A DNA stretch of 47,899 nt from Massilia cavernae (GTDB taxonomy: Bacteria; Pseudomonadota; Gammaproteobacteria; Burkholderiales; Burkholderiaceae_D). Below, piece after piece: positions 25,538-34,010 of the stretch. The DNA lies in assembly GCF_003590855.1 (NCBI RefSeq), contig NZ_QYUP01000002.1:1-47899 (forward strand), in the 5' to 3' direction. Under the pieces are notes generated by a model. That model was not told the origin of the DNA. It searched no databases and worked only from the letters and a program-made list of their open reading frames with translations. The position numbers were made by a program, and so were the translations under genes. Numbering within the stretch: position 1 is the first letter of the stretch; the number at the start of each line of letters is the position of its first letter.

Positions 25538-26617
25538 ATGGACCTATCAATTCAATCCACTGAAAAAGACCTGCTCGCCGCGATCGAAGATCTGCGTGCG
25601 CGTTTCCCGCGTACCCAAGATCTGTACCGCGAGGTCTGCGTCCTGCTGTTTTTCCGACAAGGCATCACGCCCACCGCCAACAAGCTCTACCAACTGGTAC
25701 GCAAGGGCAGCATGTCAGCGCCGACCGAGGCGCTGAGCCACTTTTGGGACACGCTGCGCGAACGCTCCCGCGTCAGAATCGAACATGCCGACCTTCCGGA
25801 TGACCTACAGTCGGCCGCCGGTGAAGTGGTGGCGGCGCTCTGGAAATCGGCACAGACGATGTCCCGGAATGCGCTGGCCGGGTTTCAGGCGGAATCGGCC
25901 GCAGCGGTCGACGCCGCCAGATCTGGCGAAGCGCAGGCAAAGGCCGGCCAGGCAGAGGCCGTGGAAGCGCTGGAGCAGGCTCGCGCGCAGGCACGTGGCG
26001 CCGAGGAACTGGTCGGCCAGCTTCGCCAAGAACTGGCGGCAGCGGGGGCGACAAAAGCGGGCCTTGAGGCGAGTCTGGAAGACTTACGCGGGCGTTTGGC
26101 GGACGTACAGATGCGGCTCGATCAGTCACATGATGAGTATGCGGTCGAACGGGAAAAGCTAGCTGAGCGCACTCGTTTGGCGGAGCACCGTTTCGCAGAT
26201 ATGGAAAAGCGCGCGCTTTTGGAAGTTGACCGTGAGCGAACGACGTCGGCGAGGCTCCAGAAGGCGCTCGAAACAGAGCGAGGTGCGCATGCCGCCGCAA
26301 GCGAGCGCCTGCATGCGGACCACAATGCGGCCCTGTCAACGATCGGGAAGTTGCGCGAACAGGTCGGCGCCTTGCAAAACTCGGTCGACACTTTCGACAA
26401 AGAACGAAACCGCGAGGGTGCAGAGATTCAGTCCCTACGAGTCCAGCTCGAGGCGGCGATACTCCAGGCGGCCGTCGATAGCGCCCGGGCGGAGGAGATA
26501 CGCGGGGAGCTGCAAAGGTATCGGACAGACGCTAAAACCCGCCCGGAGCGCGCCACTCAGCTTGGGCACGGCAGCAAACGGCAGCGCAAGCCGTCCAGGA
26601 TTGTCGGCGAGCCGTAG
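25538..26617 (+). CDS. kfrA-like: KfrA-type DNA-binding protein with long coiled coil
   Basis: 359 aa from ATG 25538 behind a strong CAGGAGG. The N-terminal ~115 residues are a KfrA_N-like domain (LRARFPRTQDLYREVCVLLFFRQGITPTANKLYQLVRKGSM), a helix-turn-helix DNA-binding region. Residues ~120-345 are an Ala/Glu/Arg/Gln-rich heptad pattern without Pro, a long coiled coil (LEQARAQARGAEELVGQL and onward). The C-terminus is basic (SKRQRKPSR). KfrA is an autorepressor and accessory partition factor on plasmids; chromosomal homologues mark integrated elements. It stands alone between the NRPS cluster and an insertion sequence, which suggests a remnant of a mobile element. Confidence 0.85.
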   Translation: MDLSIQSTEKDLLAAIEDLRARFPRTQDLYREVCVLLFFRQGITPTANKLYQLVRKGSMSAPTEALSHFWDTLRERSRVRIEHADLPDDLQSAAGEVVAALWKSAQTMSRNALAGFQAESAAAVDAARSGEAQAKAGQAEAVEALEQARAQARGAEELVGQLRQELAAAGATKAGLEASLEDLRGRLADVQMRLDQSHDEYAVEREKLAERTRLAEHRFADMEKRALLEVDRERTTSARLQKALETERGAHAAASERLHADHNAALSTIGKLREQVGALQNSVDTFDKERNREGAEIQSLRVQLEAAILQAAVDSARAEEIRGELQRYRTDAKTRPERATQLGHGSKRQRKPSRIVGEP

Positions 26618-26868
26618 ACCCGCGGACCAAGTGTGTTATCCACGGATTTGGACGGCAGACTGCATGGCTAGGCTGCTACGCCGGCGGCTGCCAGCACCAT
26701 ATCCCGTATAAGCGAGGACAGCCAAACAGGCAACGTCAGAAGTTTGTGACCAAACTGACGGCGTCGTGCTGCGTTAAGCATTGGCAGCGACATAAATTTG
26801 TTACCAGCCTGCGAAAAGCGGGGGTCTTCTGACAAAAAAGCCCTTATTTGCTGCAACAGAAAGCTGAT
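26618..26868. other. Intergenic region between kfrA-like gene and IS21 element
   Basis: No convincing gene. An imperfect inverted repeat (GTCAGAAGTTTG ... CAAACTGAC, about 26735-26759) could form a hairpin after the kfrA-like gene, but no T-run follows. A minus-strand frame here crosses into the IS terminal repeats and lacks family features. Confidence 0.5.
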
Positions 26869-26971
26869 TGCGTATTCCGCCGAAACTGGACACCTGTTCC
26901 GCCGCAAACTGGACAGTCGTTCCGCCGCAAACTGGACACTTGGTCCAGGCCAAACTGGACACTTGAGGCGA
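26869..26971. repeat. Left terminal region of the IS21 element with four sub-terminal repeats
   Basis: After the tip TGCGTATTCCGC, four AAACTGGACA units are spaced at roughly 20-23 bp, separated by TTCCGCCGC-type spacers. They are inverted relative to the units at the right end and are probably transposase binding sites. Confidence 0.85.
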
Positions 26972-26996
26972 TGCGGCGCGGGGTCGAGCTTGGGTT

Positions 26997-27748
26997 TTAC
27001 TCCTGTTGGTGGGTACTTGTCAAACCTGCACGCTTTTTCCGCATTGATTCTCCTTTCAAATTGAGATGATGGGCGTTGTGGACCAGGCGGTCGAGGATCG
27101 CGTCAGCCAAGGTCGCGTCACCGATGGCGGCGTGCCAGTGCTCGATGGGAATTTGACTGGTGACGATCGTGGAACGGACCCGTGCCTGTCGTCGAATACT
27201 TCCAGCAGGTCGCGCCGGTGCACGTCGTCGAGCACGGCAAGGCCCCAATCGTCAATTATCAAGGTGTCGATTTTGGCCAGTTGCTTGAGCAACTTGCTGT
27301 AGCGGCCGTCTGCACGGCCGATGCTCAGCTCATCGGCAGGCGCGGCAGGCGCACGTAATAGGCGCTGTACCCCTGGCGGCAAGCCTGGTGCGCGAGTGCA
27401 CAGGCTAGCCACGTCTTGCCCACGCCGGTGGGGCCGGTCAACAGCACGTTCTGATGGGCAGTCAGCCAGTTACCGTTCAGAAGGCGCTGGAACAAGGGCT
27501 TATCAAGGCCGCGCGCATGGCGGTAGTCGATGTCTTCGGCAGCAGCATTCGGTTTGAGCTTGGCGCGTTGCAGGCGCAGCGCCAAGGCCTTGCCATCGCG
27601 TTCCGTGGCTTCATGGTCGATCAGCAGGGCCGAGCCGTTCATCGAAGCCGAGATGATCCAGATCCAGCCCGCTCTGCTCGGCGAAGGGCACGCGCCATTC
27701 CGAACAGCTTGAGGCGGGTGAGTTGTCATAGGTTGGGTGATTCAACAT
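26997..27748 (-). pseudogene. istB: istB, IS21 helper ATPase, broken by five frameshifts
   Basis: The protein can be followed across frames from MLNHPTYDN (start 27748) to [10 protein letters not shown] (end 26997). Walker A reads LLTGPTGVGKT and Walker B TLIIDDWG, so the AAA+ helper of IstA is unmistakable. Five single-base indels break it, each in a short C run when compared with the expected frame. They fall near NLTRLK, ARAFAEQ, RLGLLIDHE, RLPDELSIG and HGSRSTIV. Amino-acid similarity between them is intact. Either the copy is freshly decayed or the run lengths are miscalled. Confidence 0.88.
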
Positions 27749-27828
27749 GGTTGTTCCTTGGTGGTGGCTGGGCGCTGGCAGCGCTCAGTCGAATCTGAAA
27801 TAAACGGTTTATACTGTTTAGTTAATAA

Positions 27829-29380
27829 TCAATGGAGATGATTCGATTGGTAGTAAGCCGCGCCACGCAGGTTCTCGTGCTCGGGCAGATCGAGCGTGCG
27901 TTGCGCAGTGAGCAGCTCGAGATCGAGGCCATTCTTGAGGATCGACTGCACGCTGGACCAGCTCACCGCGTTGTGTTTAAGCGCGCGTGCACAGGCCGCC
28001 TCCAGCCGCGCGATGCCATACTTCTGCCCGAGTGAGAGCACCCCCAGGCAACTGCGGAAGGCCTGCTGGGGATGGCGCCGCTGATGCAGCAGGCGCTCAA
28101 CCAGCACCGAGCAGCGTGGGCCGATGGCGGCTGCGCGACTGGTCAGGGTTTCGGCATTCCAGCCAGCGACCTCGCGGTGCGCCGCCGGCATGTGTGCGTC
28201 AATTGTGGTGTGACGCCCTTTGAAAGCGCAGTACGCATGGCTGGCGATGCGCAGCCCGCGCAGAAAGACTTCGACGGTGTTCGTGGTGGCGCGCACGTCC
28301 ACCTGGACACGGGGCGTGCTGACACGGCACCGAGTAGTAGTGGCCGTCGAGCTCGACGTGGTAGTCGACGCCAACACGTGCCACCTTCCACTCGGCATAT
28401 TCGTAGCCCTGTTGCGGGAGCGGGCGCAGTGCGGGCTGGTCCATCTCGGCGAAGGCACTGGCGCGGCAACCCGGCAACTTCTTGAAGGGACGCTGGTTCA
28501 GGTCGGTGAGCAGCACTTTCAGTTCACGATTGAGTTCATTCAAGCTGAAGAAGCGCTGGTGACGCAGTCGGGCAAGCACCCAGCGCGTCACCACCAGCAC
28601 GCCGTTCTCGACCTTGGACTTGTCCTTGGGCTTGCGGGCCCGCGCCGGCAGGACGGCGACGCCGTAGTGGTCTGCCAGGTCGTGGTAGGTGGGGTTGATG
28701 TCCGGCTCGTAGCGCGACGCCTTCGATACACCGCTGCGCAAATTGTCGGGCACCCACAGTTCGCTGCAGCCTCCGTAAAAGTCGAGTGCACGCACGTGGC
28801 TGCCAATCCAATCGGGCAGCTGCTGGCTCCAGGTGGCCTCCAGGAAGGTGTAATTCGATGCGCCCAGCACGGCGACGAAGATCTGCGCTTCCCGTATCTC
28901 GCCCGTGCTGCCATCGATGACGCCAACGGTCTGGCCGGCGTAGTCGATGAACAGCCGTTCACCCGGCGTGTGGGTCTGACGCATCGACAGCGTCAGGCGC
29001 TGGCGCCAGCGGCGATAGTGGTCGCAGAAGGCGCTGTACTGGAAGCCTTCGGTCTGCTCGGCCTTGTATTCCTGCCACAGCAGCTCCAGCGTGACGCCCT
29101 TGCGGCGCAGCTCCCGATGGACCTTGGGCCAGTCCGGTTCGGCGCGCTGCACCGACGACGGTTCGCTGGGCGGGAACAGCGCCCGCTCGAGGGCTGTGTC
29201 GTCAAGTGCTCCTGGTAGCGGATAGGTCAAGCCGGCCAGCTTCGCGCGGGCCAGGTAGTCTGACACCGTGGTTGGCGATACTTTGATGATGCGGGCGATT
29301 TCCCGCTTGGAACGCCCGTGCTCGAAATGGAGCCGCAGGACTTCATGGATTTTGCGCATGGATAACCTTTTATTGGTCAA
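27829..29380 (-). pseudogene. istA: istA, IS21 DDE transposase, one frameshift near the C-terminus
   Basis: Translation can start at TTG 29380 behind GGAGG, or at ATG 29359. The N-terminal HTH (KREIARIIKVSPTTVSDYL) and catalytic acids in FIDYAGQTVG, WVPDNLRSG and KSKVENGV match the IS21 DDE core. After YYSVPCQHA the frame is lost: one extra C in a CCCC run (about 28310) would restore HARVQVDVRATTNTVEVFLRG. The second frame continues to a normal C-terminus with RLEAACARAL. As written the gene cannot make a full-length transposase. Confidence 0.9.
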
Positions 29381-29468
29381 GCAACCCTCCGGAAAAAATC
29401 CGGCAGGTTGCCACAGTTATCCCCTTGCTACACGCCTCTTCAGGCCGCTTCAAACTGTCAAGTTTGGA

Positions 29469-29595
29469 GCGGAATCACTGTCCAGTTTGCGCTGGACTGG
29501 GTGTCCAGTTTGGCGCGGAATGCGTGTCCAGTTTGCCGTGGAACGAGTGTCCAGTTTGGCGTGGAATGGGTGTCCAGTTTGCCGCGGAATACGCA
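29469..29595. repeat. Right terminal region of the IS21 element with five sub-terminal repeats
   Basis: Five exact TGTCCAGTTT units, and one degenerate unit further in, repeat every ~20-22 bp before the tip GCGGAATACGCA. They are inverted relative to the left-end units. Confidence 0.85.
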
Positions 29596-29628
29596 GGCAG
29601 TTTCAATAGTCCAGGGAATTGCGACGGT

Positions 29629-29970
29629 TCAAGCCCGACACCCTGCTAGCCCAACCGGAATGCCATGCCTGTTAGTGCATTCATCGTCATGGGGGGCGAT
29701 GCGGCGGGCGATATGGTGCGCAAATTCATTGTCGATTTCGATGGCAATGTCAGGCAGCGGACGGTCATCAGCGTCCGCGTAATCACACGAAGCCCATGCG
29801 CTATTGTGCGCTTCCATGGCCTTGGAGTGCCGCGACACGCGGTCGATCGAGATTTTGCAATCCTCTTGTACATCTGTCGTAAGCAGGAGCGGAGTGACTG
29901 CGCGTTTGTCGCGCTTTAGCACGGCAGGATACCGGAAATAGACCGGACACGAGGACTGTGAAATCCACAA
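29629..29970 (-). CDS. Uncertain hypothetical ORF between IS21 and the tRNA-Phe repeat
   Basis: A 113-codon frame; the stretch DRPLPDIAIEIDNEFAHHIARR looks protein-like and hydrophilic. I recognise no family. Its N-terminal part lies within the direct repeat at 29930-30062, so the true start, if any, may be internal. It may be a remnant. The remaining sequence from 29596 to 29929 shows nothing else. Confidence 0.2.
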   Translation of the reverse strand: MWISQSSCPVYFRYPAVLKRDKRAVTPLLLTTDVQEDCKISIDRVSRHSKAMEAHNSAWASCDYADADDRPLPDIAIEIDNEFAHHIARRIAPHDDECTNRHGIPVGLAGCRA

Positions 29971-30062
29971 ACAAAAACGCCAACCGGTGATGGTTGGCGT
30001 TTCGTGAGGTATATTCTTGGTGGCCCGGGGCGGAATCGAACCACCGACACAAGGATTTTCAA
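29930..30062. repeat. Direct repeat, left copy: tRNA-Phe 3' part plus downstream hairpin (att-like)
   Basis: This tract shares TACCGGAAATAGACCGG, CACGAGGACT, a hairpin (AACGCCAACC...GGTTGGCGTT at 29976-30001) and 45 bp identical to the 3' part of tRNA-Phe (30018-30062) with 32467-32596. The two copies bound a ~2.5-kb segment. The layout is typical of integration into the 3' end of a tRNA gene. Confidence 0.88.
30018..30062 (-). other. Truncated tRNA-Phe (3' 45 nt), displaced attachment-site copy
   Basis: Identical to the last 45 nt of the intact tRNA-Phe, including CCA, the T arm and the 3' half of the anticodon arm. The match stops inside the anticodon loop at 30062. It cannot form a tRNA. 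It marks the far end of an element inserted at the tRNA-Phe locus. Confidence 0.9.
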
Positions 30063-30416
30063 GTTTAGGTTCTAGCGTAGCTGCATCATTGTTGTTGCGC
30101 CCATAGCGGTTCGCCTACGGACCAGGTGGGCGGCATGGTTTGTTGGATGAAATCTATCACAAGCATGCCAACCCTGTTGATGTAGCGTTCGACGAGCACA
30201 CATTGACCATTTTCCATGCAGCGGTAGCCAATCTCGTGCGATGGACCGGCCAAGACCGGCCAGTTTTTGTACTCGAAAACCGATGGTGCACGGTACTTTG
30301 CTTGAGCAAATTTTTCACGAGAGACGCCAACGCGATGGCCGCTCCATGAAAGCACCAGCAAAGGACAATCCAGTCTTGCCAACCGTCGGTGAAGCCGGGG
30401 CTGGCTGCGTCGTCCT
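30063..30416. other. Region after the PIN gene; possible decayed ORF on the minus strand
   Basis: Two minus-strand frames together look like one broken small gene: one carries WLKDDAASPGFTDGWQDW, the other EYKNWPVLAGPSHEIGYRC, meeting near 30,280. I do not recognise the family and no clear start is visible. Nothing else is seen here. Confidence 0.25.
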
Positions 30417-30896
30417 TTAGCCAAATACGACCTTTGACTGCTTGACGAATTCCACGAAATTGACGCACTCAACCTTTACATCAGCCATCGCACATACAGC
30501 AGGAATCTTGTAGTTCGCCATGATCTTTGGCAGCCCAGGTTGCGCCGCCTCGTTCGAGATCAGGCGTACTCGTGCAGACCGAGCTGTGGCGATGATCATC
30601 AGGTCATTTTCGTCCACGCCACCGCCGTATTTATCGCTTACGATCCCGAGCAAATTCTTAATGCGCAGGGCATCTTGGAGGATTGCATCGGTCATTGGAA
30701 GTGTGCCGACGCCGTTTTCTTCAAGCCACTGAGCGCACTCTGGAGCTACATGCCCAACTTCCGTCAGCGCAACGCTTGCCATCACAATGCTTTGGTCGAC
30801 TAACTGAGCGGCCATCCAGCGCCACATGCCGGGGAATTGAGCAACGGGATAGTTGTCCCAAGCGTAGACGATGGAGGACGCGTCAAACACCTGCAT
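30417..30896 (-). CDS. PIN-domain protein, DUF4411 family (probable toxin-type nuclease)
   Basis: 159 aa. The PIN fold is suggested by FDASSIVYAWDNYP at the N-terminus (first acidic residue, Asp5), SVALTEVGHV in the middle (acidic Glu), then VDENDLMIIATA and VRLISNE near the C-terminus with the remaining acids. DUF4411 proteins are typically encoded next to an XRE-ImmA/IrrE protein, as here, where the start overlaps the upstream gene's end by 14 nt. PIN domains are Mg2+-dependent ribonucleases and often toxins. The pair probably acts as a toxin-antitoxin or stress-response module, inferred from context. Confidence 0.85.
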   Translation of the reverse strand: MQVFDASSIVYAWDNYPVAQFPGMWRWMAAQLVDQSIVMASVALTEVGHVAPECAQWLEENGVGTLPMTDAILQDALRIKNLLGIVSDKYGGGVDENDLMIIATARSARVRLISNEAAQPGLPKIMANYKIPAVCAMADVKVECVNFVEFVKQSKVVFG

Positions 30897-32031
30897 AGTG
30901 CCGTTCCAGCTGGTGCAGATCGTTGAGCTTCAAACCGTCGAGATAGCTACTGGCTTTCGCGAGCGTGATGTAGCGCCCGCTGAGCGCGTTCAACACCGTG
31001 CGTACGAATGTGTCCCCGAAAATATGCTTGGGCTCACGGTGACGGTAAGCGCGCGATCCACTGTCACCCTCTGGGATGACCAAGTTCGACCGCCATTCGC
31101 GGTAGGCAGCGTATTGGCGTTGCGACAGTCGCCCGCTATCAAGCAATCTGCGCAAGATCACTTCGCCGCTTACACCCCATGCCTTGCGCTCGCGATCCAG
31201 CCACGTGTCGTACTCTGCGACGTCGCCTGGACGATTCGTGTCATCGATTCCGGCCAAGAATTCGTCAGGGACCAACACATGTCCGGCGAACGCGTTGGCG
31301 TCACGCTCAAGGCCGCGATGCGACTGCATATCGTTTTCGTCATCGATCGAACTTGCACGATGTAAAAGGAGATGTCCCAGCTCGTGCATGAGCGTGAACG
31401 ATTGTTGTGGTTCCCATTGCTGTTTCTTGACCACGATCACTGGGCATGCAGGGTCGTACAGAGTAAATCCGAGAATCGGGTTTTCTTTCGCGATCTGCCA
31501 CTTGCCGTTATAACCGTTACTACGGAATACCAGAATGCCCTGAGCTTCGACAGCATCGCGATATGTGTCGAACGTGTTCATACCGTTCAGGTTCAGCCAG
31601 CCCCGTGCCATACGGGCAGCTTCACGTGGGTTGTCACGCGGAAGGTCTGGCGCAGTGAACTGCGGCAAGTCCTGATTGCTCAGTTCGTCGCGCAAGCTCA
31701 AGAAGACCGAACGCTGGTGCTCCACGCGCTCGATGAACTTCTTGATCTTCGCCGTCAGTTCCGGCTTTTGGTTCGCGAGCGTCCGAAAGGCGAGGGTGTG
31801 CACGTGGTCCTCATCGACCGGACCTGGCTCCAGGAAGAACAATACGCCTCGACCAAAATACTCGGCAAGTTTGCTGAGCTGATTGAAGGTCATCCCACCT
31901 TCGCCATCCATCACGCGTTCGATGCTTGCCGGGGCAATGCCGAGTTCAGCCGCGAGGTCGCCCGTCGTCATGCCATGGTCAGCACAGCACCAAGCTATTC
32001 GGGTCGGGTTGATCGAGTGAATTCGTTCCAT
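30883..32031 (-). CDS. XRE helix-turn-helix + ImmA/IrrE metallopeptidase (COG2856 type)
   Basis: 382 aa from ATG 32031. Starts at 32049 and 32076 are possible, but 32031 lies a few bases after a perfect TATAAT (32041-32046 on the minus strand), suggesting a leaderless or very short-leader transcript. Residues ~10-60 form an HTH (MTTGDLAAELGIAPASIERVM). The ImmA/IrrE zinc site HELGHLLLH lies around residue 230, followed by ERDANAFAGHVLVP with the third ligand region. ImmA-type peptidases cleave repressors or partner proteins. Paired with the PIN gene it probably controls that toxin. This is cargo of the tRNA-Phe island. Confidence 0.9.
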   Translation of the reverse strand: MERIHSINPTRIAWCCADHGMTTGDLAAELGIAPASIERVMDGEGGMTFNQLSKLAEYFGRGVLFFLEPGPVDEDHVHTLAFRTLANQKPELTAKIKKFIERVEHQRSVFLSLRDELSNQDLPQFTAPDLPRDNPREAARMARGWLNLNGMNTFDTYRDAVEAQGILVFRSNGYNGKWQIAKENPILGFTLYDPACPVIVVKKQQWEPQQSFTLMHELGHLLLHRASSIDDENDMQSHRGLERDANAFAGHVLVPDEFLAGIDDTNRPGDVAEYDTWLDRERKAWGVSGEVILRRLLDSGRLSQRQYAAYREWRSNLVIPEGDSGSRAYRHREPKHIFGDTFVRTVLNALSGRYITLAKASSYLDGLKLNDLHQLERHYAGV

Positions 32032-32125
32032 TGTGATTAAATTATACATGTCATAGTGATGGCAAACTGATGTCACAGCCCCGGCGTGTCGATTCGTCGG
32101 GCATGCTCAATTCACCATCGTGTGT

Positions 32126-32338
32126 ATGGCGCAGAAGATGAAGAACAAGCTGTGCGTATCGTGCGGCAGGGCTTTTCAGCCACGTCCGCAAACCCCTCAG
32201 CAGTCGTATTGCTCTGCGGCGGAGTGCCAACGGAACAAGCATCAATTCAACACCATGTATCTTTCGGTTAGTTTCACTTTCAACCGGGATACAGAGACAT
32301 GCAGCGGCTACAGCGCAACTGTCATGGGGTTTGGATAA
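32126..32338 (+). pseudogene. Remnant of a Cys-rich zinc-ribbon-like ORF
   Basis: The stretch KLCVSCGRAFQPRPQTPQQ then YCSAAECQRNKHQ carries a C-x2-C and C-x4-C pair. This resembles small 'CxxC..CS..CQR' proteins found beside transposase genes. After NKHQ the sequence no longer resembles the family, and the frame soon ends. It is probably a truncated remnant inside the island. It runs divergently from the ImmA gene. Confidence 0.4.
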
Positions 32339-32466
32339 GCTCCGATCTTCTAATCGGACAGAGCGCCCCTGTTAGGCGGTGTTGGCGGCGCAAATGAGAA
32401 GCCCTCGACCTTGGACATCCTGACGATTTGGTCGCTACGTGGTGGACAGCAGCAATTTGTGCTGAG

Positions 32467-32596
32467 TACCGGAAATAGACCGGGCACGAGGACTTTCTGT
32501 TTCTGGAAGAAAAAACGCCAACCTGCATGGGGTTGGCGTTTCTTAGATTCTTGGTGGCCCGGGGCGGAATCGAACCACCGACACAAGGATTTTCAA
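32467..32596. repeat. Direct repeat, right copy: tRNA-Phe 3' part plus downstream hairpin (att-like)
   Basis: Shares the same ordered blocks with 29930-30062: TACCGGAAATAGACCGG, CACGAGGACT, the AACGCCAACC hairpin and the 45 nt of tRNA-Phe 3' end. Here the tRNA continues intact to 32627, so this copy borders the core genome. Confidence 0.88.
32511..32540 (-). terminator. Rho-independent terminator of tRNA-Phe
   Basis: On the minus strand, arms AACGCCAACC and GGTTGGCGTT (10 bp) enclose a 7-nt loop and are followed by a run of T. It lies 11 nt after the tRNA CCA end. The displaced copy at 29976-30001 has the same stem with a different loop. Confidence 0.85.
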
Positions 32597-32627
32597 TCCT
32601 CTGCTCTACCAACTGAGCTACCAGGCC
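32552..32627 (-). tRNA. tRNA-Phe (anticodon GAA)
   Basis: 76 nt with encoded CCA. The acceptor stem GGCCTGG pairs with CCGGGCC. The anticodon loop TTGAAAA gives GAA between stem halves GAGGA and TCCTT. The T loop reads TTCGATT between GGTGG and CCGCC. Its 3' end is the integration target of the adjacent island. Confidence 0.97.
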
Positions 32628-32745
32628 AAGAGGCATGATTATAGTCAGCCGATGAGCGGATTGCAAGGGCAGCCAAAAACTTTTTTCGAAATGCCGCCAT
32701 CCCGTATGCGAAAACCTTGTCATTTCTACCCGCTATAATGACCGC

Positions 32746-33969
32746 ATGACTAATCCAACTTCTTCTACCGGGCGCAGCCAGGGCGACGTCTGCATCGTCG
32801 GCAACGGCGCCATCGCCAAGACGGCTGCACTCGGATTCTCGCAGGCCGGTTTCAAGGTGACAATGCTGTCGCCGCCGTCCGGTGCGCCGGCCGCAGCCGC
32901 GCAAACGGCGGGCGAGCAGCCTTACGACGTGCGCGTCTACGCGCTGAACCACACCGCCCACTCGCTGCTGTCATCGCTCAAGGTGTGGGGCGCACTTGAC
33001 CAGGCGCGCGTGGCGCCGGTCGATTCGATGGTGGTCAACGGCGATGGCGACAATCCGGGCGACGTGGAATTCGACGCCTTCGGCGCCCACGTCGGCGCGC
33101 TGGCGTGGATCGTCGAAGACCGCAACCTTTGCCAGGCGCTCGACGCCGCCTTGAAGTTCGCCCCTAATGTCAACATGGTCAACGGCCGCGCAGTTCGCAT
33201 CGAAGCCGACGATGACGGCGCCACCGTCCACCTCGAAGGCGGCGGCGCGATCCGCAGCTCGCTCGTCGTCGGCGCCGACGGCGGCCACTCCTGGGTGCGC
33301 GGCCAGTGCGATATCGACCTCGATTACCGCTCCTACCACCAGCGCGCCGTGGTCGCCAACTTCTCGTGCGAGAAGCCGCACCACGGCGTGGCCTACCAGT
33401 GGTTCACCGGCGCGGAAGGCATCGTCGCGCTGCTGCCGCTGCCCGGCAACCACGTGTCGCTGGTGTGGTCCGCGCCCGACGCGCTGGCCGACACGCTGAC
33501 GCGCGAAAGCGCCGGCGAGTTGGCGATCCGCCTGATGGCGCTGGCCGAGGACAAGCTGGGCGTGATGCGCCCGCTGCAGCCTGAAACCATCCGCGACTTC
33601 CCGCTGGCGCTGATCCGCCCGCACGCGATCACCGCGCCGCGCGTGGCGCTGGTCGGCGACGCCGCCCACGTGGTGCATCCGCTGGCCGGGCATGGCATGA
33701 ACCTCGGCTTCGCCGACATCGCCGACCTGCTCACGGCAGTGTCGGAGCGCGAAGACCACCGCACCATCGGCGACGAGCGCGTGCTGGCCCGGTACGCCCG
33801 CGCGCGCAAGGAAGACGTGTTCCTGATGCAGTTCGCCACCGACGGCCTGGCCCGCCTGTTCGGCACCGACCTTGAGCCAGTTCGCGTTGTCCGCAATTTG
33901 GGATTAAACTTGCTGGATAAGTTGCCGATGCTCAAGCGTCGGCTGATCAGCCACGCGATGGGTAAATAG
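32746..33969 (+). CDS. UbiH/UbiF/VisC-family FAD-dependent hydroxylase (ubiquinone biosynthesis type)
   Basis: 407 aa. The dinucleotide-binding fold at the N-terminus is VCIVGNGAIAKTAALGF, a slightly altered G-x-G-x-x-G. VVGADGGHSWVR (the DG motif) is at mid-chain. LVGDAAHVVHPLAGHGMNLGFAD (GD motif, FAD ribose binding) is near residue 305. These three in order define the aromatic-ring hydroxylases of the UbiH/UbiF/COQ6 group, which hydroxylate ubiquinone precursors with O2 and NADPH at the membrane. Which ring position is hydroxylated cannot be told from sequence. The gene is the first core gene after tRNA-Phe and may be cotranscribed with the DsbC-type gene downstream. Confidence 0.88.
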   Translation: MTNPTSSTGRSQGDVCIVGNGAIAKTAALGFSQAGFKVTMLSPPSGAPAAAAQTAGEQPYDVRVYALNHTAHSLLSSLKVWGALDQARVAPVDSMVVNGDGDNPGDVEFDAFGAHVGALAWIVEDRNLCQALDAALKFAPNVNMVNGRAVRIEADDDGATVHLEGGGAIRSSLVVGADGGHSWVRGQCDIDLDYRSYHQRAVVANFSCEKPHHGVAYQWFTGAEGIVALLPLPGNHVSLVWSAPDALADTLTRESAGELAIRLMALAEDKLGVMRPLQPETIRDFPLALIRPHAITAPRVALVGDAAHVVHPLAGHGMNLGFADIADLLTAVSEREDHRTIGDERVLARYARARKEDVFLMQFATDGLARLFGTDLEPVRVVRNLGLNLLDKLPMLKRRLISHAMGK

Positions 33970-34010
33970 GCGTGGCCGGTCCATTCATTTGCAGGACAAC
34001 CGGAGAAGTC

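Larger units (their letters stand above)
26869..29595 (-). mobile_element. IS21-family insertion sequence with frameshifted istA and istB
   Basis: The ends read TGCGTATTCCGC (from 26869) and GCGGAATACGCA (to 29595), an inverted pair with the TG...CA termini usual for IS21. Behind each end are multiple sub-terminal repeats: four copies of AAACTGGACA on the left and five copies of TGTCCAGTTT on the right. Transposase genes istA then istB run on the minus strand. The 2,727-bp length fits IS21. Flanks (…AAGCTGAT and GGCAGTTT…) show no target duplication, so one flank may have been rearranged. Both genes carry frameshifts. Confidence 0.9.

Noticed and set aside
26880..26971. Repeated AAACTGGACA units considered as an iteron-type origin or CRISPR
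   Set aside because: They are mirrored at the other end of the IS21 element and adjoin its inverted tips, so they are transposase-binding sub-terminal repeats.
30063..32551. Integrase gene for the tRNA-Phe island
   Set aside because: No tyrosine recombinase motif was found between the repeats; the island is either integrase-less or mobilised by an element outside the window.
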